Assembly: GCA_001872925.1 (NCBI GenBank)
Contig: MNYD01000022.1
Coordinates: 1,190 to 22,056 of the forward strand
DNA length: 20,867 nt
From: Dehalococcoidia bacterium CG2_30_46_19
Lineage (GTDB): Bacteria > Chloroflexota > Dehalococcoidia > GIF9 > AB-539-J10
Direction: 5' to 3'
In this document: one piece after another, positions 1 through 7,907 of the stretch
How positions within the stretch are numbered: the first letter of the stretch is position 1
How the letters are laid out: the number at the start of each line of letters is the position of its first letter
Notes under the pieces: model-generated
What the model was told of the DNA's origin: nothing
Seen by the model: the letters and a program-made list of their open reading frames with translations, nothing else
Databases searched by the model: none
Position numbers and translations under genes: made by a program

Positions 1-390
1 ATTCCCAACATCCGGCACTGTTTTCTCACTTTCCACCTCAACGCGATACTCAGCAAAAGCAACCAAAGACTGTAGTGACGGCAGGTTTAAGCTCACCTCC
101 CAAATATCGAATAAGTCAAATCCTCGAGGCAACTGACTTCGCATCATCATCATAAAAGACTGAGGAGGCATCCATCGCTTCAGCCAAACATCCATCAATT
201 CTGCTTCACTAGTTACTCCTACAGCTAGAGGCGCTGCTACTGAAAGCTGCGCATGGGGAGTAAAGCCCTGGGAATAGGCTAGAGGTATCGCGGCACGTCT
301 CAAAGCTCTCTCCCAAAAGCGCATTATATCAAGATGGGAAATAAACTTAACCTCTTCTCTACGACCAAACTTAACACGCAGGCGCTGCAT
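1..390 (-). CDS. DUF2344 / TIGR03936-like radical-SAM-linked protein, 3' end cut by window
   Basis: The first 130 codons of a minus-strand gene run off the left edge without a stop. The protein begins MQRLRVKFGRREEVKFISHL and continues with RALRRAAIPLAYSQGFTPH. This is the characteristic N-terminal pattern of the DUF2344 family (radical-SAM-linked protein, TIGR03936). Members are usually encoded beside, or fused to, a B12-binding radical SAM protein near ribosome- or RNA-processing genes; their biochemical role is not settled. The ATG lies 5 bases after the stop of the CorC-like gene, and AAGGA sits just before it, so the two genes are probably co-transcribed. No radical SAM partner is visible here; it could lie left of the window. 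The family call rests on motif recognition from the N-terminal half only. Confidence 0.75.
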   Translation of the reverse strand, partial: MQRLRVKFGRREEVKFISHLDIMRFWERALRRAAIPLAYSQGFTPHAQLSVAAPLAVGVTSEAELMDVWLKRWMPPQSFMMMMRSQLPRGFDLFDIWEVSLNLPSLQSLVAFAEYRVEVESEKTVPDVGN

Positions 391-395
391 TCCTT

Positions 396-1667
396 TCAGC
401 CACTCCCTCCCTTCGTCACCGTCACTTTCTCTACCTTCAACCCCCGCATCTGGGTAATAACAAATTTTAAATCACGATACTTAAACTGTTCTCCTTGCTT
501 AGGTATGCGACCTAAATGGCTCAAGATAAATCCAGCTACAGTTTGATAACCACCAGCAGGCAAATCTAAGCCAATTTCCTCGTTAGCCTCCTGTAACCCG
601 AGCCCGCCATCAATTTCGAAAGTGTTGACATCAATGGTGGCAAACTCTTTTTTGCCACCGGCTAATTCATCACCAATACTACCCACAATTTCCTCAACCA
701 GTTGCTCTAAGGTAACCATTCCGGTTACACCACCAAATTCATCAATAGCTACCGCCATGTGTTGATTATTCTCTTTCATCTCAGCCAGAAGCTCTCCCAA
801 ACATTTGCTCTCGGGCACAAAATAAGCTGGTCGTATCAGCTCGTCAATAGTGCTTTCCTCGTTTATGGATTTAGAAGCCTGCGACATAAGTATATCTTTG
901 ATAGATAGAATACCTACCACATTATCGGTATTCTCCTTATACACAGGAAAGCGAGAATGGGGTGTTTTGTAGTGAATCTTGAGGAAATCAGCAAGTTTCG
1001 TTCCTTGTTCTACCCAGGTAATTTCGGTTCGCGGCGTAACTATCTCTCGCACCGCTCGATCACCAAACTCAAAAACCTTATGCAGCATTTCCGCCTCTTC
1101 CCCTTCCATTACTCCCTCAGCCTTGCCGATATTGATAGCTGTGTGAAATTCTTCCTCGCTGATAGTTAGTCTAGGTTGCTCATCCTCCGCAACCAATTTG
1201 GTAAATCTAATCCCAATGTGGTTTAAGACATAAACCAGCGGATAGAGAAGAGTGGAGATGATTTCGATAGGTTTGGCGTACCTTAAAGCCAATTTCTCGC
1301 CGTAGCGGACTGCCAGGCTCTTAGGGATAAGCTCAGCAAAAATTAAGGTTATTATGGTGACCACAATGGTAGCAATAGCCACACCCAGGTTCTTACCCCA
1401 GAGCGACATTGCTAGGATTGTTCCCAGGGTAGCTACTGCTGTCTCAAAGAAGTTGATCCCCAAAAGAACAGTAGCAAGAAATCTTTCTGGTTGCTCTACA
1501 ATTTTCGCCACCCTATCGGCGGATGGGTGCCCACTCTGGATCAAATGCTGAAGGCGCAATTTCTGTGTGCCAATGAAAGCGGTCTCGGCGCTGCAGAAAA
1601 AAGCGGCACACCCAATACAGAGGAAAAACAATATTGCAAATAAGCTGTTAATATTCACAGCTAACAA
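396..1667 (-). CDS. CorC/HlyC-type membrane protein (DUF21 + CBS pair + transporter-associated domain)
   Basis: A 423-residue protein with the standard hemolysin C / CorC order. An N-terminal DUF21 membrane domain (about residues 5-160) has hydrophobic segments near 8-26, 64-88, 95-115 and 136-152, with the AELIPKSLA motif near 111. A CBS pair follows (about 205-335, with TPRTEITWV, SRFPVY and VGILSIKDIL, then AIDEFGGVTGMV). A C-terminal CorC_HlyC domain (about 345-420) contains GGYQTVAGFILSHLGRIP. Relatives are implicated in magnesium or cobalt efflux or homeostasis; haemolytic activity is not implied. The start at 1667 is TTG; a GTG three codons in (1658) is an alternative, and the TTG has only a weak AGG upstream. 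It is followed closely by the DUF2344 gene and preceded by a strong promoter-like sequence at 1756-1784. Confidence 0.88.
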   Translation of the reverse strand: MLAVNINSLFAILFFLCIGCAAFFCSAETAFIGTQKLRLQHLIQSGHPSADRVAKIVEQPERFLATVLLGINFFETAVATLGTILAMSLWGKNLGVAIATIVVTIITLIFAELIPKSLAVRYGEKLALRYAKPIEIISTLLYPLVYVLNHIGIRFTKLVAEDEQPRLTISEEEFHTAINIGKAEGVMEGEEAEMLHKVFEFGDRAVREIVTPRTEITWVEQGTKLADFLKIHYKTPHSRFPVYKENTDNVVGILSIKDILMSQASKSINEESTIDELIRPAYFVPESKCLGELLAEMKENNQHMAVAIDEFGGVTGMVTLEQLVEEIVGSIGDELAGGKKEFATIDVNTFEIDGGLGLQEANEEIGLDLPAGGYQTVAGFILSHLGRIPKQGEQFKYRDLKFVITQMRGLKVEKVTVTKGGSG

Positions 1668-1755
1668 ATAGAATGCCTGACCAGATTCCCGCTGGTTTTA
1701 AACAAGTAAGATAAAGGTTGGTTGAGCTTTGGTTAAATCGGTTCCCACACAAGCT

Positions 1756-1784
1756 ATAATAGCATTGAGCGGTAACTCTGTCAA
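1756..1784 (-). promoter_or_regulatory. Putative sigma-70-type promoter for the CorC-like gene
   Basis: On the minus strand, TTGACA (1784 to 1779) is followed after exactly 17 bases by TATTAT (1761 to 1756). This is a full -35 match and a five-of-six -10 match at optimal spacing. Transcription would begin about 80 bases before the TTG start. It overlaps the opposing plus-strand promoter candidate at 1778-1806. Confidence 0.6.
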
Positions 1785-1806
1785 AACAGCAAAAATTGAA
1801 TATAAT
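1778..1806 (+). promoter_or_regulatory. Putative promoter for mnmA copy 1
   Basis: CTGTCA (1778-1783) and TATAAT (1801-1806) are separated by 17 bases, with the expected start site near 1813 and the mnmA ATG at 1840. The -10 is perfect and the -35 weaker. The -35 hexamer overlaps that of the divergent promoter, so the two promoters probably compete for polymerase. Confidence 0.5.
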
Positions 1807-1839
1807 AGCTAATGGAATCAAAGTAAAGGAAGCAAGTAT

Positions 1840-2919
1840 ATGGCAAAGGTAGCAGTAGCTATGAGTGGTGGGGTAGATTCCTCTATTGCCGCGGCCCTTC
1901 TTAAGCACGGGGGCTATGAGGTTGTGGGAGTAGCTATGAAAATATGGGGTGGAGAAACTCTTCTCAGGGAAGGAATTCATCATGGCTGCTATGGTCCGGG
2001 TGAGGAAGAAGACATAGAGGATGCCCGAAAGGTGGCGCAAGTCCTGGAGATTCCCTTCTATGCTTTTGACCTGAGGGAGGAATACAAAGGTGAAGTCCTT
2101 GATTACTTCCGTCGGGAGTATCTAGCGGCAAGGACTCCCAACCCTTGCATCAGGTGTAACCGGATGATCAAATTTGACGCCTTAGTCAGAAAGATTCGGA
2201 GCAGCGGATTGGAATTCGATTATTTTGCCACCGGTCATTATGCCAGGGTGAAATATGATGAAGAAAAGCGTCGTTTTTTACTACAAAAGGCAAGGGATTT
2301 GAGGAAAGACCAGTCATACTTTCTTTACTCTTTATCTCAGGAGCAGCTTGAGCACACGCTATTCCCACTGGGCAGCTACACTAAGGAAGAGGTGAGGGAG
2401 ATAGCCCGTGGTCTTGGCTTGGCTGTCCATGACAAACCTGAGAGTCAGGATTTTACCGCTGGGGGCTATTCTTGCCTCATGGAAGCTGTGGCGCAGTCAG
2501 GGCCAATATTGGACAAGCATGAAAATATTCTGGCCACGCACCGAGGAATCCAGTTTTACACCATCGGGCAGCGCAAAGGACTGGGAATATCATCGGGGCA
2601 GCCACTGTATGTCACCGCTATTGACCGTGAAAGGAATACTGTTGTAGTGGGCCCTAGAGAGGAACTATACCGGGATAAGCTTGTGGCATCGGAGCTAAAC
2701 TGGATAGCAATAGAAAAATTGGAGCATCCCACCAAGATGAAAGCGAGGATAAGATATCATCATGAGGAAGCTGAAGCGCTGGTAACCCCTTTATACGAAG
2801 GCAAAGTTTATGTGAAATTTGAAGAGCCACAAATGGCAATCGCCCCGGGGCAGGCGGTAGTTTTTTATCAAGGTGACATGGTGATGGGGGGAGGAACAAT
2901 AGAGCGAACGGAAAGATAA
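1840..2919 (+). CDS. mnmA: MnmA-family tRNA 2-thiouridylase, copy 1 (variant active site)
   Basis: A 359-residue PP-loop enzyme of the MnmA/TrmU family, which adenylates and thiolates uridine 34 of tRNAs for Lys, Glu and Gln. The ATP pyrophosphatase loop MSGGVDSS is at residues 8-15. NPCIRCN (101-107) carries the first catalytic cysteine (C106) plus an extra C103. FATGHYARV, KDQSYFL, FYTIGQRKGLGI and the C-terminal beta-barrel follow. Where canonical MnmA has ESQ(D/E)ICFI with the second catalytic cysteine, this protein reads ESQDFTAGG, so the position holds T206; the nearest cysteine is C212. C50 in GCYGPGEEED is shared with the second copy. The ATG follows AAAGGA at good spacing. The gene stands alone between a divergent corC-like gene and the convergent cysS. 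Family assignment is secure; the exact chemistry and tRNA target are not. Confidence 0.9.
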   Translation: MAKVAVAMSGGVDSSIAAALLKHGGYEVVGVAMKIWGGETLLREGIHHGCYGPGEEEDIEDARKVAQVLEIPFYAFDLREEYKGEVLDYFRREYLAARTPNPCIRCNRMIKFDALVRKIRSSGLEFDYFATGHYARVKYDEEKRRFLLQKARDLRKDQSYFLYSLSQEQLEHTLFPLGSYTKEEVREIARGLGLAVHDKPESQDFTAGGYSCLMEAVAQSGPILDKHENILATHRGIQFYTIGQRKGLGISSGQPLYVTAIDRERNTVVVGPREELYRDKLVASELNWIAIEKLEHPTKMKARIRYHHEEAEALVTPLYEGKVYVKFEEPQMAIAPGQAVVFYQGDMVMGGGTIERTER

Positions 2920-2984
2920 CAGATAGCCTCAAATTAAAATGGACTTCTCCATGGGTCGGCGCCTGCCAGGCAAGTCAGTGCAAA

Positions 2985-4349
2985 CTATCTCTTGTGTTTC
3001 CACGTTGTTCCTTGAGGGGTGTCCTCAAGAGTTACTCCCAAATCAGCTAACTTATCCCTAATTCTATCGGCTAGCTGCCACTGCTGAGCTTGGCGTAAAT
3101 CATCCCTAACAGATAGTAGAAGCCTGATAAACACTTCGGCATCAAGTGATGGCTTTCTTTTTTCTTCTAAAGTGAGGCCTAATACCCCGGCTAACTTCAG
3201 CAGAGTGTCCTGCGCTTTGATTATGTTTACTCCTTCTGTAGCGCCTTGATTAATTTCTTTCGTCAGTTCATAAAGAACGGCGATGGCTTGGGCAGTATTG
3301 AAATCATCATCCATAGCTTCAACGAATTTTCGCTCAAAGGGCTTGGGATCGAGTGTAATAATTCCCTCGCCTCCACCACATTTTTGGTTTAATGCTAAAC
3401 GTAGTCTTTCCGCTCCCCTTTCGCTTGCGGTAAGAGCCTCCTCACTATGAACAAGTGGAGTCCTGTAGTGAGAAATAAGGACAAAAAGGCGGACGGCATC
3501 AGGACTAGAATGGTTCAGCACCTCTTTGACGGTTACTAAATTACCAATAGACTTACTCATTTTTTGTTTGTCCCTTTGCATCAACCCATTGTGTATCCAG
3601 TATCGAACAAAGGGAAGCCCTCCGGTAAAAGTCTCTGACTGAGCTATTTCATTCTCATGATGAGGGAAGATAAGGTCCTGTCCACCACCATGGATGTCAA
3701 TGCTGGCACCAAGGTATTTTAATGCCATAGCACTGCACTCTATATGCCACCCAGGTCTACCTCTTCCCCAAGGACTCTCCCAAAAAGGCTCACCAGGCTT
3801 TGCTGCTTTCCATAAAGCAAAATCAAGGGGATATTCCTTCTTTTCCGCATAAATACTCTCTTTAGAAATCATTTCAGCCAAATTCCTATGGCTCAGCTTG
3901 CCATAGGCAGGGAAACTCCTGACACGAAAATAAACACTCCCTTCAGATTCGTAAGCATTGCCTTTGACCAACAGACCTCGGATAACTTCAGTGATCTGAA
4001 GTATTTCCTCGGTTGCCCTGGGATAGACATCGGCCCGCTCTATATTTAATGCGTCCATATCGGCAAAATACTGCTCAATGAATTTATTGACCAGCTCCGA
4101 TGGCGGCATTCCCAACTGGTTAGCACGCTCTATGACCTTATCATCAATGTCCGTAAAATTTTGCACATGCTTAACTTTATAGCCCTTGAACTTCAGGTAA
4201 CGCTTGATTACGTCGAAAACTATATAGCTCATAGCATGCCCAATATGACATTCATCATAGGTAGTGATCCCGCAGACATACATGGTCACCACCTCTTTTT
4301 GGGGGTGAAAATCTTCCTTTTGCCCGGATAAGGTGTTGAATATTTTCAT
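2985..4349 (-). CDS. cysS: Cysteinyl-tRNA synthetase
   Basis: A 454-residue class I synthetase that charges tRNA-Cys in the cytoplasm, close to the usual family length. The signature HIGH (residues 35-38, within YDECHIGHAMSY) and KMSKS (263-267) are both intact. The catalytic zinc ligands are visible as C26, C205 (WHIECSAMA), H230 and E234 (FPHHENE), matching the E. coli pattern. DIHGGGQDLIFPHHENE is diagnostic for CysS. A DALR-like helical region follows KMSKS. The ATG has a strong AGGGAGGGAAG ribosome-binding site. The gene is transcribed away from the Rrf2-cysK-cysE cluster across a 156-base region, so cysteine supply and cysteine charging sit back to back. It converges on mnmA copy 1 with 65 bases between, where no convincing terminator hairpin with a T-run was seen. 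Confidence 0.97.
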   Translation of the reverse strand: MKIFNTLSGQKEDFHPQKEVVTMYVCGITTYDECHIGHAMSYIVFDVIKRYLKFKGYKVKHVQNFTDIDDKVIERANQLGMPPSELVNKFIEQYFADMDALNIERADVYPRATEEILQITEVIRGLLVKGNAYESEGSVYFRVRSFPAYGKLSHRNLAEMISKESIYAEKKEYPLDFALWKAAKPGEPFWESPWGRGRPGWHIECSAMALKYLGASIDIHGGGQDLIFPHHENEIAQSETFTGGLPFVRYWIHNGLMQRDKQKMSKSIGNLVTVKEVLNHSSPDAVRLFVLISHYRTPLVHSEEALTASERGAERLRLALNQKCGGGEGIITLDPKPFERKFVEAMDDDFNTAQAIAVLYELTKEINQGATEGVNIIKAQDTLLKLAGVLGLTLEEKRKPSLDAEVFIRLLLSVRDDLRQAQQWQLADRIRDKLADLGVTLEDTPQGTTWKHKR

Positions 4350-4472
4350 TCTTCCCTCCCTGTCAATAACAGATAACCTGCTTCAGTAAATTAAAACAAA
4401 TATAATGCCTCAACATACTAATTTCCAGCACTGGACTTGACAAATTTTTACCGCTATGTAATTGTATACTAT

Positions 4473-4491
4473 GTTGATTAAAATAATCAAC
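4473..4491. promoter_or_regulatory. Perfect 8-bp inverted repeat, candidate Rrf2 operator
   Basis: GTTGATTA-AAA-TAATCAAC is a perfect palindrome with a 3-base centre, ending 14 bases before the ATG of the Rrf2-family gene. A TATACT box at 4465-4470 just upstream is a plausible -10, which would place the start of transcription inside the palindrome, the arrangement expected for autorepression. The -35 is not clear (TTGACA at 4437-4442 is about 22 bases away). The shape TTGATTAAAATAATCAA resembles known IscR-type core sites of the form TTGACTA-(A/T)3-TAGTCAA. That the neighbouring regulator binds it is inference. The same site could also influence cysS. Confidence 0.6.
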
Positions 4492-4505
4492 AAAGGAGCC
4501 AGTTA

Positions 4506-4949
4506 ATGAAACTTTCTTGCCGCGGCCGATATGGAACCAGATTACTTTTGGACCTAGCTCTCTATCAAGGTGAGGAGCCAGTTCCACTAAAAGATATCGC
4601 CCGGAGGCAGCAGATTTCGCTGCTATACTTGGAGCATCTAATCACTCCCCTAATAGCTGCAGGCCTAATTAAGAGCACTCGGGGACCTCGGGGTGGCGTT
4701 TCATTACTCAAGCCTCCTGCAGAGATTAAACTCAGCGAGCTGATTCGGCTTCTCGAAGGTTCTATCGCTCTGGTGGACTGTGTCACTAACCCCCAAATAT
4801 GCCCTCGTTCTAACCTTTGTGTTACTCGAGACATCTGGGGGGAGATGGCGAGGGTGATGGGGCAGGTGTTGGAATCTACTACCTTGCAAGACTTGGTTGA
4901 GCGGCAAAAGCGGAAGGAGCAACCTGAGACAACGATGTATTACATTTGA
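4506..4949 (+). CDS. Rrf2-family transcriptional regulator with three-cysteine motif
   Basis: A 147-residue Rrf2-family winged-helix repressor. MKLSCRGRYGTRLLLDLAL is the family start. DIARRQQISLLYLEHLITPL is the recognition region, and STRGPRGGVSLL the wing. Three cysteines, C92, C99 and C105 (DCVTNPQICPRSNLC), sit where IscR carries its [2Fe-2S] ligands. Spacing here is x6 and x5, slightly different from E. coli IscR. CymR-type cysteine regulators in the same family generally lack these. AAAGGAG lies 6-7 bases before the ATG. It heads the cysK-cysE operon and faces cysS, so it probably regulates cysteine biosynthesis, possibly sensing Fe-S status or a cysteine metabolite. Which signal it senses cannot be told from sequence. 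Confidence 0.9.
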   Translation: MKLSCRGRYGTRLLLDLALYQGEEPVPLKDIARRQQISLLYLEHLITPLIAAGLIKSTRGPRGGVSLLKPPAEIKLSELIRLLEGSIALVDCVTNPQICPRSNLCVTRDIWGEMARVMGQVLESTTLQDLVERQKRKEQPETTMYYI

Positions 4950-5006
4950 GTACTTTGCGTCTTCAGGAAATGTGTCTAACAATAAAGGTAAGGAGGTAAA
5001 GTAAAA

Positions 5007-6020
5007 ATGGCAGGTATAACTCAAAAGGTAGAGAAGGTTAAATATAAAACGGTAGAGATACCGAAGCTTACCAGAGGGATAGCCAAGGACTCTACCGAGC
5101 TAATCGGAAATACGCCTTTAGTGAGATTGAACCGAATAACTGAGGGCGTGAAGGCAGAGGTAGTGGCCAAGCTTGAGTCCTTTAATCCCGTGGGAAGTGT
5201 AAAGGACAGGATCGGAATGTCAATGATTGTTGATGCTGAGGAGAAGGGGCTCATTAAGAAAGATACAGTGATTGTTGAGCCTACCAGCGGTAATACCGGT
5301 GTCTCTTTGGCTTTTGTCTGCGCTGCCCGGGGATACAAGCTTGTGCTTACTATGCCTGACACCATGTCTTTGGAGCGGAGGCAACTATTATCTATTTTTG
5401 GCGCTGAGTTAGTGCTGACCCCTGGGGTAGAGGGGATGCCCGGGGCGGTGAGGAAAGCCGAGCAATTGGTGGCGGAAAACCCCAACTACTTCATGCCCCA
5501 GCAGTTTAAAAATCCAGCGAACGTGGAGATACATCGGCTGACCACCGCCGAAGAAATCTGGAGAGATACCGATGGTAAAGTAGATATTCTAGTTTCGGGG
5601 GTGGGAACCGGGGGGACAATTACCGGGGTAGCTGAGGTAATCAAGCCCAGGAGGCCACAGTTTAAGGCTATTGCTGTGGAGCCCGCTGATTCCCCGGTCC
5701 TTTCCGGTGGCAAGCCTGGTCCTCACAAGATTCAGGGTATTGGTGCTGGATTTATACCCCAAATTCTAAGACTAGACCTGGTTGACGAGATTATCAGAGT
5801 TAGCAATGAAAACGCCGGAATCATGGCGAGGAGGCTAGCTAGGGAGGAGGGGATATTAGCCGGCATATCCTCAGGTGCCGCGACCTGGGCAGCCCTAGAG
5901 GTAGCCAAAAGGCCGGGAGACCAAGGCAAGCTTATCGTGGTGGTCTTGCCTGACACCGGTGAGCGCTACTTATCCACCTGGCTTTTTCAAGAACTTTATC
6001 GGACTGCACCGGCAATATAA
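5007..6020 (+). CDS. cysK: Cysteine synthase (O-acetylserine sulfhydrylase)
   Basis: A 337-residue fold-type II PLP enzyme that makes cysteine from O-acetylserine and sulfide. The core begins at STELIGNTPLVRLNRI (near residue 29). The PLP lysine is K66 in NPVGSVKDRIG. The substrate-binding loop is PTSGNTG (92-98), and the cofactor-phosphate loop is GVGTGGTITG. PDTGERYLSTWLF closes the protein. It is about 25 residues longer at the N-terminus than typical CysK because of a lysine-rich leader. The strong AAGGAGG directly before the ATG at 5007 supports that start rather than an internal one. It follows the Rrf2 gene by 57 bases without a terminator and precedes cysE, its usual partner in the cysteine synthase complex. 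A role with a persulfide or thiosulfate donor (CysM-like) cannot be excluded. Confidence 0.95.
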   Translation: MAGITQKVEKVKYKTVEIPKLTRGIAKDSTELIGNTPLVRLNRITEGVKAEVVAKLESFNPVGSVKDRIGMSMIVDAEEKGLIKKDTVIVEPTSGNTGVSLAFVCAARGYKLVLTMPDTMSLERRQLLSIFGAELVLTPGVEGMPGAVRKAEQLVAENPNYFMPQQFKNPANVEIHRLTTAEEIWRDTDGKVDILVSGVGTGGTITGVAEVIKPRRPQFKAIAVEPADSPVLSGGKPGPHKIQGIGAGFIPQILRLDLVDEIIRVSNENAGIMARRLAREEGILAGISSGAATWAALEVAKRPGDQGKLIVVVLPDTGERYLSTWLFQELYRTAPAI

Positions 6021-6041
6021 ATAAGGAAAGAGACGATCAAC

Positions 6042-6758
6042 CTGTTTAAGACATTAAGAGAAGATATTCAAACGGTATTTGGCAAAGACCCGGCGGCGAG
6101 GAGCACGCCGGAGGTCATCTTCTGCTATCCTGGCCTTCACGCTCTCTGGCTTCACCGTTTCGCCCACTTACTGTGGAGATATAAGCTTTGTTTTCTGGCT
6201 CGTTTTCTCGCCCACATCAATCGCTTCCTGACTGGTATTGAAATTCACCCAGGAGCCAGAATTGGCAGGAGATTCTTCATTGACCATGGTGCAGGGGTGG
6301 TCATTGGAGAGACGGCTGAGATTGGGGACGATGTCCTCTTATACCAGGGGGTTGTCCTTGGTGGAACAAGTTTAACTAAGGGTAAACGGCACCCCACTCT
6401 TAGGAACAACGTGGTAATGGGTACCGGTGCGGTAGCCTTAGGTGCTATCACGATAGGAGATGGAGCTCAGATTGGTGCAGGTTCGGTGGTGGTGAAATCG
6501 GTGCCGCCCGGGGCTACTGTGGTAGGGGTTCCAGGAAGAATAATAGAGAACCACCGGGGACCATTAACAGGATTAGAACACGGACGCTTACCTGACCCGG
6601 TGGCGGAGGCTATTAATCTCGTCTTGCGGGAGCAGGGCAAGCTTGAGGAACGTCTGGAAAGGCTGGAGAGTGCCAGCGGGATAGCGTCTCCCGAAGACGA
6701 GCTCAAAGAGGGGAGAACAAAAATTGAGACGGTATTCAGCCAGGGAGGAGGAATATGA
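6042..6758 (+). CDS. cysE: Serine O-acetyltransferase, apparent non-AUG start
   Basis: Makes O-acetylserine from serine and acetyl-CoA, the step before CysK. Reading upstream of the first GTG (6297) in frame gives an uninterrupted, unmistakable CysE N-terminus: LFKTLREDIQTVFGKDPAAR, then CYPGLHALWLHRFAHLLW. This continues into the left-handed hexapeptide helix (IEIHPGARIG, FIDHGAGVVIGETAEIG, GVVLGGTS, GAQIGAGSVVVKSVPPGATVVG). Starting at 6297 would delete half the enzyme. No ATG, GTG or TTG exists between the cysK stop and the conserved FKTLRED. CTG at 6042 corresponds to the usual initiator methionine, 10 bases after AGGAAAGAG; ATC at 6036 (giving xNLFKTLRED) is the alternative. About 238 residues. 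It overlaps the next gene by ATGA. Confidence is high for the gene, low for the exact start codon. Confidence 0.9.
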   Translation: MFKTLREDIQTVFGKDPAARSTPEVIFCYPGLHALWLHRFAHLLWRYKLCFLARFLAHINRFLTGIEIHPGARIGRRFFIDHGAGVVIGETAEIGDDVLLYQGVVLGGTSLTKGKRHPTLRNNVVMGTGAVALGAITIGDGAQIGAGSVVVKSVPPGATVVGVPGRIIENHRGPLTGLEHGRLPDPVAEAINLVLREQGKLEERLERLESASGIASPEDELKEGRTKIETVFSQGGGI

Positions 6759-7897
6759 AATTTGAAACGATAGCCATTCACGCCGGGGATAGGCCGGATG
6801 CAGCATTTGGTGCCATCTCAGTGCCCATCTACCAGACATCTACTTTTGTGTTCGAGGATGTAGGTAAAACGAAGGGTTACGATTATTCTCGCACAGCAAA
6901 CCCGACGAGGAAGGTTCTGGAGGATACTATCGCTCAGCTCGAAGGAGGGAAAGCGGGTTTTGCTTTTGCCACTGGGATGGCTGCTGAGACTACAGTTATG
7001 CACCTTTTGAAAACGGGTGACCATGTAATCTCGGGGGACGATGTCTACGGAGGAACCTATAGATTATTTCAGGATGTGATGCGTGCCTTTGGTCTGGAGT
7101 TCACGTTTCTTAGACTGAACGACCGGGAAAGAATTGAAGAGGCAATAAAGCCCAACACCAGGATGCTGTGGCTGGAGACTCCCTCCAACCCGCTACTCAA
7201 TATCGTTGATATCCCGATGGTGGTCGATATTGCCCGAAGGCACAAGCTACTGACGGTGATAGATAATACCTTTGCCACGCCATATTTCTTAAGACCAATT
7301 AAATACGGGGTTGACCTTGTTGTTCATTCCACCACCAAGTATCTCAGCGGGCACTGCGATGTTGTCGGCGGTGCGGTGGTGACCACCACCGATGAGCTAA
7401 CTCAGAGGGTGCAATTTCTCCTCAATGCCATGGGGACCTGTGCCTCTCCCTTTGATTGCTGGCTGGTGCTCAGAGGGATTGAGACTTTGCCAGTGCGAAT
7501 GAAGAAGCACGAGGAGAATGCCATTGCCGTAGCAAATTTTTTTAAAGGGCACCCTGCGGTAAAGAGGGTATTTTACCCCGGGCTTGACTCCCATCCCGGG
7601 CATGAAATCGCCAAAAGGCAGATGAAGGGATTCGGCGGGGTGGTGTCATTTGAAATAAAAGGCGGTATTGAGATTGTTAATACCTTTCTAAAAAGGATTA
7701 AGGTCTTTTCCCTGGCCGAATCGCTGGGTGGTGTCGCTTCTCTTGCTGAGCATCCAGCTACCATGAGTCATGCCTCGATGCCAGAGGATTATAGGGGAAA
7801 GGTGGGGATTACCGATGAACTAATCAGGTTATCGGTTGGTTTGGAAAATGTTGACGATTTGACTGAGGATTTAGAGCAGGCGCTTGAGCGCCGGTGA
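6755..7897 (+). CDS. Cystathionine gamma-synthase/gamma-lyase family PLP enzyme
   Basis: A 380-residue Cys/Met-metabolism PLP enzyme of fold type I. YDYSRTANPTR (42-52) supplies the tyrosine and arginine that bind the cofactor phosphate. FATGMAA is at about 71-77, VIDNTFATPY (168-177) holds the aspartate that contacts the pyridine nitrogen, and HSTTKYLSGH carries the Schiff-base lysine K195. SLGGVASLAEHPATMSHASM near the C-terminus is typical of the MetB/MccB/CGL branch. These enzymes build cystathionine from activated homoserine, cleave it to cysteine, or release sulfide or methanethiol; sequence alone does not separate these. Translation is coupled to cysE through an ATGA overlap. Being the last gene of a cysteine operon favours reverse transsulfuration or homocysteine-cysteine interconversion, but that is contextual inference. 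Confidence 0.9.
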   Translation: MKFETIAIHAGDRPDAAFGAISVPIYQTSTFVFEDVGKTKGYDYSRTANPTRKVLEDTIAQLEGGKAGFAFATGMAAETTVMHLLKTGDHVISGDDVYGGTYRLFQDVMRAFGLEFTFLRLNDRERIEEAIKPNTRMLWLETPSNPLLNIVDIPMVVDIARRHKLLTVIDNTFATPYFLRPIKYGVDLVVHSTTKYLSGHCDVVGGAVVTTTDELTQRVQFLLNAMGTCASPFDCWLVLRGIETLPVRMKKHEENAIAVANFFKGHPAVKRVFYPGLDSHPGHEIAKRQMKGFGGVVSFEIKGGIEIVNTFLKRIKVFSLAESLGGVASLAEHPATMSHASMPEDYRGKVGITDELIRLSVGLENVDDLTEDLEQALERR

Positions 7898-7907
7898 ATG
7901 AGGGTTG

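Noticed and set aside
1648..2040. 130-codon minus-strand open frame across the mnmA copy 1 promoter and 5' end
   Set aside because: It is antisense to the conserved MnmA N-terminus and overlaps both promoters; the product shows no recognisable domain.
2920..2984. GCCTG-C-CAGGC hairpin between mnmA copy 1 and cysS as a bidirectional terminator
   Set aside because: The stem is only 5 bp with a one-base loop and there is no T-run on either side.
6297..6758. Short serine acetyltransferase beginning at GTG 6297
   Set aside because: Conserved CysE sequence continues in frame to about 6042, so the short form would be an artefact of requiring a standard start codon.
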